Shown here piece by piece: positions 18,255-26,001 of a stretch of 39,619 bases of DNA. The number at the start of each line of letters is the position of its first letter. Position 1 is the stretch's first letter. Under the pieces are notes generated by a model that ran no database searches, was not told where the DNA came from, and was given only the letters and a program-made list of their open reading frames with translations. Position numbers and translations under genes: made by a program. The DNA comes from an uncultured Rhodospirillales bacterium (GTDB taxonomy: Bacteria > Pseudomonadota > Alphaproteobacteria > Acetobacterales > Acetobacteraceae), in contig CAIMSN010000014.1 of the NCBI GenBank assembly GCA_903844135.1, positions 1 to 39,619 on the forward strand, read 5' to 3'.

Positions 18255-18271
18255 GCCGGGCTCCGCCCGGC
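18255..18271 (-). terminator. Possible terminator hairpin GCCGGGC-TCC-GCCCGGC
   Basis: A perfect 7-bp stem with a 3-base loop begins 5 bases after the stop of the small unknown gene on the minus strand. No U-run follows in that direction, so intrinsic termination is not certain. A near-identical hairpin occurs downstream of pgk. Confidence 0.4.
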
Positions 18272-18276
18272 TTGTA

Positions 18277-18486
18277 TCAGGCCGGCGTGCCGAGCCAGCG
18301 ATCGATCGCCGCCTGGGCGGTGTGCACCGCCACCTTGAACGAGCCGCGCAGGCCCTCGCTGCGCGCCAGGCCACGCTCCGCGCCGGCCTCCGGACCGTTG
18401 TCGGGATAGATGGCCCATTCGCGGCCGCGGTCGTTTTCCGGGCCGACCACGTAACGGCAGTCCCGATAGATCAAGCTTTGCTGCAT
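18277..18486 (-). CDS. Small protein of unknown function (69 aa)
   Basis: I do not recognise this family. The 69-residue sequence starts MQQSLIYRDCRYVVGPENDR, has one cysteine (Cys10) and an aromatic-rich centre (REWAIYPDN), and ends in a helix with the pattern FKVAVHTAQAAIDRWLGTPA. It has no signal peptide, membrane segment or metal motif. Its composition is balanced (Ile, Tyr, Phe, Asn) compared with the Ala/Arg-rich spurious frames around it, which argues for a real gene. It lies between the amidase and helicase genes on their strand and ends 5 bases before a strong hairpin. It could be a small regulatory or nucleic-acid-associated protein; nothing in the sequence decides. Confidence 0.6.
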   Translation of the reverse strand: MQQSLIYRDCRYVVGPENDRGREWAIYPDNGPEAGAERGLARSEGLRGSFKVAVHTAQAAIDRWLGTPA

Positions 18487-18566
18487 CTCATTCGCCGTCA
18501 GTGTTCGATGGGCTAACGCCCGGAAGGCGCGTCTGTTCGCCGGCCGCGCGCGCCGGATCGACGGAT

Positions 18567-20195
18567 TCACCGCAGCGGCGGTTGGATCGTCGCCGGGAAG
18601 GTCGGCGCGGCGAGCGGCGCGTCGCCCGATGCGCCCCCGGGCCCGCCAGGAGTCGCGCGCACCGACTCGAAGGCGTAGCCGAGCGACAGCAGCGCGGCTT
18701 CCGACCAGGCCGGGCCCAGGAACGACAGCCCCACCGGCAGGCCGGCGACCTGGCCCATCGGCACCGTCAGGTGCGGGGTGCCGGCCACCGCCGGCAGGGT
18801 GCTGGCGGCGCCGAGATCGTTGTCGCCATCGACGAAATCGATCATCCACGCCGGCGGCCCGGTCGGGGCGACCAGCGCGTCGAGGTGCGACTGCGCGAGC
18901 ATGCGGTCGATCCCGTCCGTACCGGCGCGGCGCAGGCTCTCGGCGCGCGCGGCAAGGTAGGCGGGCGCCTGCATTCCGTCGGTCGCCTCGGCCTTGAGGA
19001 ACAGCTCCTGGCCGAACAGAGCGAGCTCGCGGTCGGCATGCGCCTGGTTGAAGGCGATCAGCGCCGCCAGGGTCTGCGGCTGGTCGCGCACCGGGGAGTC
19101 GGCGAGATAGGCGGCCAGGCCGGCCTTGAGCTCGGTGAGCAGCACCAGCCGTTCCGCGGCGCCGATCGCATCCATGCCGTCGAAGCTCGGGATCTCGACC
19201 AGGGTGGCGCCGGCGCCGCGCATCCGGTCGAGCGCGCGGTCGAACACCGCATCCAGCGCCGGATGATAGCCGGCCAGGAACCGCAGCACGCCGATCCGCT
19301 TGCCGGCCAGCGCGTGCCGGTCGAGCGACGCCGCGTAATCGGTGCGGTGCCGGTCGGCGGCAGCGGTCGCCGGGTCGGCGGGATCGCTGCCGGCGATCAC
19401 CGACAGCAGGCGCGCCGCGTCGGCGACCGTGCGGGTCATCGGTCCGGCGGTGTCCTGGCTCACCGAGATCGGGATGATGCGGTTGCGCGACACCAGCCCG
19501 ACCGTCGGCTTCAGCCCGACCAGGCCGGAGATCGAGGCCGGGCAGGTGACCGAGCCGTCGGTCTCGGTGCCGATCGCCAGCGGCGCCAGCGACGCCGCCA
19601 CGGCGACGCCGCTGCCGGACGAGGAGCCGCACGGGGTGCGATCGAGCGCGTAGGCGTTGCGGGTCTGGCCGCCGACGGCGCTCCAGCCGCTGATCGAGCG
19701 GTCGCCGCGCATGTTGGCCCATTCCGACAGGTTGGTCTTGCCGAGGATGATCGCCCCGGCGGCCCGCAGCCGGGCCACCAGCGGTGCGTCCCGGCCGGTG
19801 ACGTTATGCGCCAGCGCCAGCGATCCTGCGGTGGTCGGCAGCGCGTCCGCGGTCTCGATATTGTCCTTGATCAGCACCGGCACGCCCTCCAGCGGCCGCG
19901 CCGGGTTCGCGCGGCGCCAGGCGTCGCTGGCCCGCGCCTGGTCGAGCGCATCCGGCGCGATCGCCAGCACCGCCCTGGTCCTGCCGTCGATGGCGTGGAT
20001 GCGCGCGATATACAGCCCGACCAGCGCCTCGGACGAGACGCGGCCGCTGGCGAGGTCGCGCTCGATCTGGCCGAGATCGCGGGTCTCGACGCTGTAGGGT
20101 GTGTCGGTGGACATGCAGGCGGTTCCCGTCGAGAGGATCAGGAGGGCGGCGAGCGCCAGAGACGCGCCGCGCTTGGCCGGGCTTGGCCGCCTCAT
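18567..20195 (-). CDS. Exported amidase (amidase signature family)
   Basis: Amidase-signature hydrolase acting on carboxylic amides, 542 aa from ATG 20193-20195. This start gives an N-terminus [10 protein letters not shown] followed by a hydrophobic signal segment ending near TGTAC, so the protein is exported and possibly lipid-linked. The Ser-cisSer-Lys triad is Lys110 (LIKDN), Ser191 (GSSSGSG) and Ser215 ([12 protein letters not shown]), with the family's 24-residue spacing between the two serines. Other hallmarks are [13 protein letters not shown] and [14 protein letters not shown]. The substrate is unknown; related exported enzymes are annotated as putative amidases or Glu-tRNA amidotransferase-like. 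An in-frame ATG at 20270 would add 25 residues in front of the signal and is less likely. Confidence 0.9.
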   Translation of the reverse strand: MRRPSPAKRGASLALAALLILSTGTACMSTDTPYSVETRDLGQIERDLASGRVSSEALVGLYIARIHAIDGRTRAVLAIAPDALDQARASDAWRRANPARPLEGVPVLIKDNIETADALPTTAGSLALAHNVTGRDAPLVARLRAAGAIILGKTNLSEWANMRGDRSISGWSAVGGQTRNAYALDRTPCGSSSGSGVAVAASLAPLAIGTETDGSVTCPASISGLVGLKPTVGLVSRNRIIPISVSQDTAGPMTRTVADAARLLSVIAGSDPADPATAAADRHRTDYAASLDRHALAGKRIGVLRFLAGYHPALDAVFDRALDRMRGAGATLVEIPSFDGMDAIGAAERLVLLTELKAGLAAYLADSPVRDQPQTLAALIAFNQAHADRELALFGQELFLKAEATDGMQAPAYLAARAESLRRAGTDGIDRMLAQSHLDALVAPTGPPAWMIDFVDGDNDLGAASTLPAVAGTPHLTVPMGQVAGLPVGLSFLGPAWSEAALLSLGYAFESVRATPGGPGGASGDAPLAAPTFPATIQPPLR

Positions 20196-20337
20196 CGCGC
20201 GCACCGCCGCGCATGACGGGATCGCGGCCAGCGGGGCCCCAGATCGGTTCGAACGCAGTGCCGATTCCATGACGTAGCCATCCGGCGGAGTGTCGCCCGA
20301 CGCGCGGACCGGGTGCAACGCGCCGCCCTGAAGCGTG

Positions 20338-20736
20338 TCAGGGTGTGGATGCCGGAGCGGGATGCGCCTTGAGCCAGGCGGTCATGACGCCGATCTCGCG
20401 GTCCTGGGCGGCGACGATGGCGCGGGCCAGGCGGCGCATCGCCGGGTCCTTGCCGTAGCGCAGCTCGCTCTGCGCCATCGCCACCGCGCCCTGGTGATGC
20501 GGCAGCATCATCGACACGAAATCATGATCGGCATCGCCGGTCATCGGCGCCGCGTTCATCTCGTGCTGCATCGTGGCCATGCCCTTGGCCATGTCGGCGT
20601 CCGCCGGGCTGTCGGACTTCCCGGCCGGCGACGGCATCTGCATCGCGTCGTCGGGTGCCGCCGACGCTGGCGCGGCCGGCAATGACAGGCAGGCGAAGAG
20701 GCCCAGGGCGGGGAGAAGAACAGCGGCGCGGATCAT
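20338..20736 (-). CDS. Exported DUF305 protein
   Basis: A 132-residue periplasmic protein with signal peptide MIRAAVLLPALGLFACLSLPAAPASA and a DUF305 domain (ferritin-like four-helix fold). The domain signature is HDFVSMMLPHHQGAVAMAQ (His71, His80, His81), then GKDPAMRRLARAIVAAQDREIGVM. Met- and His-rich stretches, including Met-rich MQMPSP and MAKGMATMQHEM, hint at copper or other metal contact, as proposed for several DUF305 proteins; this is inference. GGAAG lies 7 bases before ATG 20734-20736. It is divergent from the lipase-like gene, sharing a 220-bp intergenic region with a TTGGCA/TGCCAA dyad. Confidence 0.9.
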   Translation of the reverse strand: MIRAAVLLPALGLFACLSLPAAPASAAPDDAMQMPSPAGKSDSPADADMAKGMATMQHEMNAAPMTGDADHDFVSMMLPHHQGAVAMAQSELRYGKDPAMRRLARAIVAAQDREIGVMTAWLKAHPAPASTP

Positions 20737-20860
20737 CGGCGGCTTCCGGCGTGGTTGGCCGTGCACAGTCGGTCGCCACGCCCGGAAGGGCAAGACGCCG
20801 CGTGGTATGTCCTGGCGTCGCCGGGCAATTCCGGGTCGCTCTGGATTTCGTCTCAGGCGC

Positions 20861-20876
20861 TTGGCATGATTGCCAA
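20861..20876. promoter_or_regulatory. Inverted repeat TTGGCA-N4-TGCCAA between divergent genes
   Basis: A perfect 6-bp dyad with a 4-base spacer (TTGGCATGATTGCCAA) lies in the 220-bp region between the divergent DUF305 and lipase-like genes, about 80 bases before the lipase start and 125 from the DUF305 start. The position suits a shared operator. No regulator gene is adjacent. The rest of this intergenic region shows nothing else I can name. Confidence 0.35.
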
Positions 20877-20943
20877 TAGACGAACAGTTCCGGGCACGCA
20901 GCGGCCAGAGAGCCGGGCAAACCGATCCGGGGCGTTCGTGCAG

Positions 20944-20949
20944 AAGGAG
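20944..20949 (+). promoter_or_regulatory. Ribosome binding site (AAGGAG) of the lipase-like gene
   Basis: AAGGAG ends 7 bases before ATG 20957, one of the best Shine-Dalgarno matches in the window. It fixes the start at the signal peptide rather than at the in-frame ATG at 20870. Confidence 0.75.
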
Positions 20950-20956
20950 ACAATTC

Positions 20957-21928
20957 ATGTCCAGGCGATCCATCCTCGCGGCAGGGGCGATCCTCGCTTC
21001 CGCCTGCCTCGGCCTCGCATCCAGGCCCGCCCAGGCGGCGCCGGCCGCGACCCCGACCGTCGCGCAACTGCTCGACGTCGCCAACGCGCAGTATCTGCTC
21101 GACCCGATCCCGCCCACCGGCCTGCGCTACCTGCTGCTGCACGGGCTTCCGGTCCAGGTCACCGACGAGGCGACCGGCCTCGAGGCGACCGCCTACGTCA
21201 CCGCCGCCAATCAGGTGGTGATCGGCTACCAGGGCACCACCGGCGGCGAGCGGCTGATCCTCAACCTGCCGATCGTCCTGACCCAGATCGCCGCAGACCT
21301 GCAGATCTACGCCCAGACCATCTCGCCTGCGGAGCTGGAGGCGGTGACCTTCGCCAAGCTGGTCGTGCAGACGGCGCAGGCGCAGGGCATCCCGGCGGCG
21401 TCCGTGTTCGTCACCGGTCATTCGCTCGGCGGCATCGAGGCGGAATATGTCGCGCAGCAGCTCGGGCTCGGCGGCATCGGCTTCGAATCCACCGGCATCC
21501 CCAAGAGCAACGCGGTCGGGTCCGGCGCCACCTTCGTCAATACCGTCACCTACGGCGATCCGGTGGCGAACTACGCGTCCGACGTGTCCGGCGAGCAGCC
21601 GTTCGCGCCCGCCTACGTCGCCGGGCAGGGCGGCAGCCTGCCGCATTACGGTCAGGTGGTGCTGATCGGCACCCCGTCCGACCAGGCCGCGCTGACCGCC
21701 GCCGCCAAGCCGTTCGTGCCCGGCCCCGCCGGCACGCTCGGCTCCCTGCCCGGCCTGCTCGGACTGCTCGGCCAGTATCACCTGCCGGGGGTGCAGGCGC
21801 ACGATCTCGGGGTCGGCCTCAATCCCTACTCGGTCATCGTCGACAGTCTCGGCTCCATGACCGGCCTGGTGACCCCGGCGGCCACCCTGACCATTCCGCA
21901 GTTCGCCGCCGCCTACGCGACGCGCTGA
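20957..21928 (+). CDS. Exported lipase-like alpha/beta hydrolase
   Basis: A 323-residue secreted protein. The signal peptide MSRRSILAAGAILASACLGL (with SRR at the start, Tat-like) ends at PAQA. The mature part resembles class 3 lipases: strand NQVVIGYQGTT (oxyanion-side GYQGT), then the nucleophile elbow VFVTGHSLGGIEAEY (Ser156). Candidate acid Asp201 lies in VTYGDPVANY, and candidate His282 in GVQAHDLG. A hydrophobic Gly/Leu/Pro-rich stretch (about 258-277) precedes the histidine. Substrate could be lipid or polyester; the sequence does not say. It is divergent from the DUF305 gene and 85 bases before dapF, with its own strong ribosome binding site. Confidence 0.8.
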   Translation: MSRRSILAAGAILASACLGLASRPAQAAPAATPTVAQLLDVANAQYLLDPIPPTGLRYLLLHGLPVQVTDEATGLEATAYVTAANQVVIGYQGTTGGERLILNLPIVLTQIAADLQIYAQTISPAELEAVTFAKLVVQTAQAQGIPAASVFVTGHSLGGIEAEYVAQQLGLGGIGFESTGIPKSNAVGSGATFVNTVTYGDPVANYASDVSGEQPFAPAYVAGQGGSLPHYGQVVLIGTPSDQAALTAAAKPFVPGPAGTLGSLPGLLGLLGQYHLPGVQAHDLGVGLNPYSVIVDSLGSMTGLVTPAATLTIPQFAAAYATR

Positions 21929-22013
21929 GGCCGCCTGGCGCCATCGCGGCGCACGGCTGCTGCTCGTCATCGCGGTTTGGCGGCGCGCGCCGGGGTCCGG
22001 TATAGGGATTCGC

Positions 22014-22829
22014 ATGCAGGTCGCCTTCCACAAGATGCACGGAGCCGGAAACGATTTCGTCGTGTTCGACGCGCGGGCCCGTCCGCTCGCGCTGTCGACG
22101 GCGACGATCGCCGGTCTGTCGGATCGCCATACCGGGATCGGCTGCGACCAGGTGGTGCTGCTCGAACCCGGCGATGCGACGGCGACGGTCGGGGTGCGCT
22201 TCTTCAACGCCGACGGCTCGGAGTCCGGCGCCTGCGGCAATGCGTCGCGCTGCGTCGCCCTGCTGGTCGCGGGCGGCGTGCCCGGCACGGCGGTCACGCT
22301 CCGCACCAGTGCCGGCCTGCTGCCGGCGATGGTGCTCGACGGCGGCCAGGTCGAGGTCGGCATGGGCCGCCCCGGCCTCGACTGGCGCGACGTGGCGCTG
22401 TCGCGCAAGGCCGACACGCTGCATCTGCCGCTCGACGGGGATCCCGCCGGCTGCTCGATGGGCAATCCGCATGCGACCCTGTTCGAGAGCCGGCTCGACC
22501 CGTCGATCGACGGGCGCCGGCTCGCCGTCGATCCGCTGTTCGCGGAGGGCGCCAATATCGGCTTCGCCAGCATCCTGGCGCCGGACCGGATGCGGCTGCG
22601 CGTCTTCGAGCGCGGCAGCGGTCTGACGCTCGCCTGCGGCTCCGGCGCCTGCGCCGCCGTGGTCAACGCCGCCCGGCGCGGCCTGACCGGACGGCGCGTG
22701 GCGGTCGAGATGCCGGGCGGCACGCTGACGGTCGACTGGGACGAGGCCGACCAGGTGCGCCTGACCGGTCCCGCCGCGCTCGCCTTCACCGGAACGGTGA
22801 CGCTCGCCGCCACGGCGCCTGCGGCATGA
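22014..22829 (+). CDS. dapF: Diaminopimelate epimerase
   Basis: Converts LL- to meso-diaminopimelate, the last step before lysine and a peptidoglycan precursor; PLP-independent, cytoplasmic. The 271-residue protein has FHKMHGAGNDFVVFDAR at the N-terminus, the first catalytic cysteine in GACGNASRC (Cys74) and the second in LACGSGACA (Cys208), plus MGNPHATLF. Length matches the family. Its stop overlaps the mtaB start as ATGA, and the dapF-mtaB-ftsY order is common in alphaproteobacteria. Confidence 0.97.
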   Translation: MQVAFHKMHGAGNDFVVFDARARPLALSTATIAGLSDRHTGIGCDQVVLLEPGDATATVGVRFFNADGSESGACGNASRCVALLVAGGVPGTAVTLRTSAGLLPAMVLDGGQVEVGMGRPGLDWRDVALSRKADTLHLPLDGDPAGCSMGNPHATLFESRLDPSIDGRRLAVDPLFAEGANIGFASILAPDRMRLRVFERGSGLTLACGSGACAAVVNAARRGLTGRRVAVEMPGGTLTVDWDEADQVRLTGPAALAFTGTVTLAATAPAA

Positions 22830-24070
22830 GCGCGCCGGAAATCCTGACCTTCGGCTGCCGCCTGAACACCTACGAGAGCGAGGTGATGCGCGGCCACGCG
22901 GCGGCGCTCGACGATTTGGTGATCGTCAATACCTGCGCCGTGACCGCGGAGGCGGAACGCCAGGCGCGCCAGGCGATCCGGCGCGCGCATCGCGACCGTC
23001 CGGGCGCGCGCATCGTCGTCACCGGCTGCGCGGCCCAGCTCGATCCGGCCGGCTGGGGCGGGTTGCCCGGCGTGGTCCGGGTGCTCGGCAACGAGGACAA
23101 GCTCCGGCCGGAAAGCTGGAGCGAGGCGGCCCTTGGCTCAGGCGACGCGGTGTCGGACATCATGCACGCGCGCGAGACCGCGGCGCACCTGGTGACCGAC
23201 TTCGTCGGCCGCTCGCGCGCCTTCGTGCAGGTGCAGCAGGGCTGCGACCATCGCTGCACCTTCTGCATCATCCCGTTCGGACGCGGCCCGTCGCGCTCGG
23301 TGCCGATCGGCGCCGTCGTCGAACAGGTCAGGGCGCTGGTGCGATCCGGCTATCGCGAGATCGTGCTCACCGGCGTCGACATCACCTCCTATGGCGGCGA
23401 CCTGCCCGGCCGCCCGGCGCTGGGCCAGCTCGCCCGCCGTCTGCTGGCCCTGGTGCCGGAGCTCGACCGTCTGCGCCTGTCCTCGCTCGATCCTGTCGAG
23501 ATCGACGACGATCTCTGGCGGCTGATCGAGACCGAGCCGCGCCTGATGCCGCATCTGCATCTCTCGCTGCAGGCCGGCTCCGACCTGGTGCTCAAGCGCA
23601 TGAAGCGCCGGCATCTGGCCGAGGACGCGGCGCGGGTGATGGAAAAGGCGCGGCGGCTGCGTCCGGATATCGGCTTCGGCGCCGACCTGATCGCCGGCTT
23701 CCCGACCGAGGACGAGGCGCTGTTCGAGGAGACGCTCGGCTTCGTGCGCGATCACGCGATTCCCTATCTGCACGTGTTTCCCTACAGCGAGCGCCCCGGC
23801 ACCCCGGCCGCGCGCATGCCGGCGGTGCCGGTCGCGGTGCGACGCGCGCGCGCCGGCCGGCTGCGCGAGGCGGGTGCTGCGACCAGCCAGCGTTTCCATC
23901 GCGCCCTGCTGGGAAGGCGGCTGCAGGTGCTGCTGGAGACGCCCACCGGCGGCCATTCCGAGCAGTTCGCCCCGGTCCGCTTCGAGACCGCTTCGGGCAT
24001 GCCCGGAGAGCTGGTGACGGCGCACGCGGTCGCCGTCGAGGCCAGGGGCATTCTCGGGACGAGGATCTGA
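22826..24070 (+). CDS. mtaB: tRNA t6A37 methylthiotransferase MtaB
   Basis: Radical-SAM methylthiotransferase that converts t6A to ms2t6A at position 37 of tRNAs reading ANN codons. The 414-residue protein has the UPF0004 cluster ligands Cys11 (FGCRLN), Cys37 (VNTCAVT) and Cys68 (VTGCAAQ), and the radical-SAM triad Cys140, Cys144, Cys147 (QGCDHRCTFC). GVDITSYGGDLPG, HLHLSLQAGSD and GFGADLIAGFPTE follow, then FPYSERPGTPAA and a C-terminal TRAM-like segment. FGCRLNTYES and the GVDITSYG motif favour MtaB over MiaB or RimO. ATGA overlap with dapF; ftsY follows after 6 bases. Confidence 0.94.
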   Translation: MSAPEILTFGCRLNTYESEVMRGHAAALDDLVIVNTCAVTAEAERQARQAIRRAHRDRPGARIVVTGCAAQLDPAGWGGLPGVVRVLGNEDKLRPESWSEAALGSGDAVSDIMHARETAAHLVTDFVGRSRAFVQVQQGCDHRCTFCIIPFGRGPSRSVPIGAVVEQVRALVRSGYREIVLTGVDITSYGGDLPGRPALGQLARRLLALVPELDRLRLSSLDPVEIDDDLWRLIETEPRLMPHLHLSLQAGSDLVLKRMKRRHLAEDAARVMEKARRLRPDIGFGADLIAGFPTEDEALFEETLGFVRDHAIPYLHVFPYSERPGTPAARMPAVPVAVRRARAGRLREAGAATSQRFHRALLGRRLQVLLETPTGGHSEQFAPVRFETASGMPGELVTAHAVAVEARGILGTRI

Positions 24071-24076
24071 TCGCGC

Positions 24077-25030
24077 ATGGCCATGGGTTTCTTCAACCGG
24101 CTCAAGGAAGGCCTGTCGCGCTCGACGCAGAAGCTCGGCGGCAACCTCACCGCCGTGTTCGCGCATCGCCGTCTCGACGAGGAGGCGCTCGAGGAGCTCG
24201 AGGAACTGCTGATCGCCGCCGATCTCGGGCCCGCCGTCGCCGGCCGGGTGATCGACGGGTTCCGTCGCAGCCGGTTCGGCAGCGAGGTCACCGACGAGGA
24301 GGTCCGCGTCGCTTTGTCGGCGGAGATCGCCCGCGTGCTGGAGCCGGTGGCGATCCCGTTCGCGCCCGATCCGGCGCTGAAACCGCATGTCGCCCTGGTC
24401 GTCGGCGTGAACGGCACCGGCAAGACCACGACGATCGGCAAGATGGCGCTGCAGTACAGCCGCCTCGGCCTGAAGCCGATCCTGGTCGCCGGCGACACCT
24501 TCCGCGCCGCCGCGGTCGAGCAGTTGCAGATCTGGGGCGAGCGGGTCGGCGCGCCGGTGATCGCCGGCCCGCCGAACGCCGACGCCGCCGGCCTCGCCTT
24601 CGAGGCGCTGAAGAAGGCCAAGGCGGAGGGCGCCGACCTGCTGTTGATCGACACCGCCGGCCGGCTGCACAACAAGGGCGCGCTGATGGAGGAGCTCGCC
24701 AAGATCATCCGCGTGCTGCGCAAGTTCGACGCCACCGCGCCGCATTCTGTGATCCTGGTGCTGGATGCGACCACCGGCCAGAACGCGATCGAGCAGGTCC
24801 GCGTGTTCAAGGAGCTGGTCGACGTGACCGGGCTGGTGGTCACCAAGCTGGACGGCAGCGCCCGCGGCGGGATCGTCGTGGCGCTGGCGGAGACCTTCAA
24901 GCTGCCGCTGCATGCGGTCGGCGTCGGCGAGACCGCCGAGGATCTGCGCCCGTTCTCCGCCGCCGAGTTCGCCCGCGGCTTGGTCGGAGATACGGTCAGG
25001 CTGGTGGCGGGGGCGCAGAAGCCGGAGTGA
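24077..25030 (+). CDS. ftsY: Signal recognition particle receptor FtsY
   Basis: SRP-receptor GTPase that docks ribosome-nascent-chain complexes at the SecYEG translocon on the inner membrane. The 317 residues hold an N domain (1-about 95, with the pattern LDEEALEELEELLIAADLG) and a G domain with GVNGTGKTTT (110-119), GDTFRAAAVEQL (139-150), DTAGR (192-196), TKLDGSARGG and VGVGETAEDLRPF. The long acidic A domain of enterobacterial FtsY is absent, as usual for short alphaproteobacterial versions; a basic MAMGFFNRLKEGLSRS membrane-binding helix is kept. It ends the dapF-mtaB-ftsY run and converges on the methyltransferase-like gene. Confidence 0.97.
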   Translation: MAMGFFNRLKEGLSRSTQKLGGNLTAVFAHRRLDEEALEELEELLIAADLGPAVAGRVIDGFRRSRFGSEVTDEEVRVALSAEIARVLEPVAIPFAPDPALKPHVALVVGVNGTGKTTTIGKMALQYSRLGLKPILVAGDTFRAAAVEQLQIWGERVGAPVIAGPPNADAAGLAFEALKKAKAEGADLLLIDTAGRLHNKGALMEELAKIIRVLRKFDATAPHSVILVLDATTGQNAIEQVRVFKELVDVTGLVVTKLDGSARGGIVVALAETFKLPLHAVGVGETAEDLRPFSAAEFARGLVGDTVRLVAGAQKPE

Positions 25031-25085
25031 GCGGCGGACGCTACTGGCCCGTGGGCCGAGGCGGCGCCGCTCTCCGCTTCGACAG

Positions 25086-25100
25086 ACGACGAGACGTCGT
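25086..25100 (+). terminator. Possible terminator hairpin ACGACG-AGA-CGTCGT after ftsY
   Basis: A 6-bp perfect stem with a 3-base loop lies in the 93-bp gap between convergent ftsY and the methyltransferase-like gene, followed on the plus strand by GGGGCTTTCC. The short stem and poor T-run make this tentative. Confidence 0.35.
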
Positions 25101-25123
25101 GGGGCTTTCCGAACTCCGGCGGA

Positions 25124-25957
25124 CTACGACCCGACCTTCTCGAACTTCAGCACGAAATTGTCCGCCTCGCCGATCGCCTGATATTTCGCGTGGTCCACAG
25201 CGCCCAGCGCGTAGGTCGGCGGCAGCGTCCAAACGCCTTTCGGGTAGTCCGCGGTGTCGCGCGGGTTGGCGTCGATCTCGGAGCTGCCGACCAGCTTGAA
25301 GCCGGCCTTCTCGACCAGGGCGATGGCGTAGTCCTGGCGGACATAGCCGTCATCCGCCTTCGGATCCTGCGGCGACCGGGTGTTGGCGCGATGATCCTCG
25401 ATGCCGAGGATGCCGCCCGGCTTCAGCGCGGTGCGGATCGCCGCCAGGATCTGCTTCGTGTCGCCGGCCTCCATCCAGTTGTGCAGGTTGCGGAACGTCA
25501 GCACCAGGTCGGCGCTGCCAGGCGGCGCAAGCTCCGGATGATGCGCGCCCAGCATGGTGAATTTCACCTTGTCGTAGAGCGCCGGGTTGGCGTCGAGCAT
25601 CGCCTTGAACTTGGGCGAGAGCTGGAACTCGCGCTCGGTCTGGTCGCCGTCCGGCGTGCCCATGGCGAGATAGTAGGTGCCGTGATCGTGCAGCAGCGGC
25701 GCCAGGATCTGCGTCCAGTAGCCGCCGCCCGGCCAGATCTCGACCACCGTGGCGCGCGGCGTCACGCCGAAGAAGCCGAGTTCCGCGCCGGGATGGCGGG
25801 CGCCGTCGCGGGCGACGAACTTGGCCGTCCGGGTCGGCGCGTCGATCGCCCGCTGCAGCGCCGGGTCGATGGCGAAGGCGGGCAGGGAGGCGTACAGGGA
25901 GGCGGGCAGGGAGACCAGCAGCGCCATCGCGCCGCCGAACAGAAGACCAGTGCGCAT
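25124..25957 (-). CDS. Exported methyltransferase-like protein (COG4798 type)
   Basis: A 277-residue class I SAM-methyltransferase fold with an N-terminal signal peptide (residues 1-30, MRTGLLFGGAMALLVSLPAS, ending near AFA). The motif I equivalent is VVEIWPGGGYW (71-81, Glu73, Gly77-79), followed by LGAHHPELAPPGSADLVLTFRNLHNW and a motif V-like LKPGGILGIEDHR. GGGAG lies 6 bases before ATG 25955-25957, so the signal peptide belongs to the gene. The family of predicted exported methyltransferases is widespread in proteobacteria. The substrate, and how SAM would be available outside the cytoplasm, are unknown. It lies 44 bases downstream of the pntB stop on the same strand and may be read from the pnt operon. 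Confidence 0.86.
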   Translation of the reverse strand: MRTGLLFGGAMALLVSLPASLYASLPAFAIDPALQRAIDAPTRTAKFVARDGARHPGAELGFFGVTPRATVVEIWPGGGYWTQILAPLLHDHGTYYLAMGTPDGDQTEREFQLSPKFKAMLDANPALYDKVKFTMLGAHHPELAPPGSADLVLTFRNLHNWMEAGDTKQILAAIRTALKPGGILGIEDHRANTRSPQDPKADDGYVRQDYAIALVEKAGFKLVGSSEIDANPRDTADYPKGVWTLPPTYALGAVDHAKYQAIGEADNFVLKFEKVGS

Positions 25958-25963
25958 CGTAAA

Positions 25964-25968
25964 CTCCC
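25964..25968 (-). promoter_or_regulatory. Ribosome binding site (GGGAG) of the exported methyltransferase-like gene
   Basis: GGGAG on the minus strand lies 6 bases before ATG 25955-25957. It supports the start that includes the signal peptide. Confidence 0.65.
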
Positions 25969-26001
25969 GGACAGGCGGAGGGATCGGGGAAGACGGCCGC
26001 G

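Noticed and set aside
18501-20216. Open frame of 571 codons on the plus strand
   Set aside because: Antisense shadow of the amidase gene, which has its full catalytic triad.
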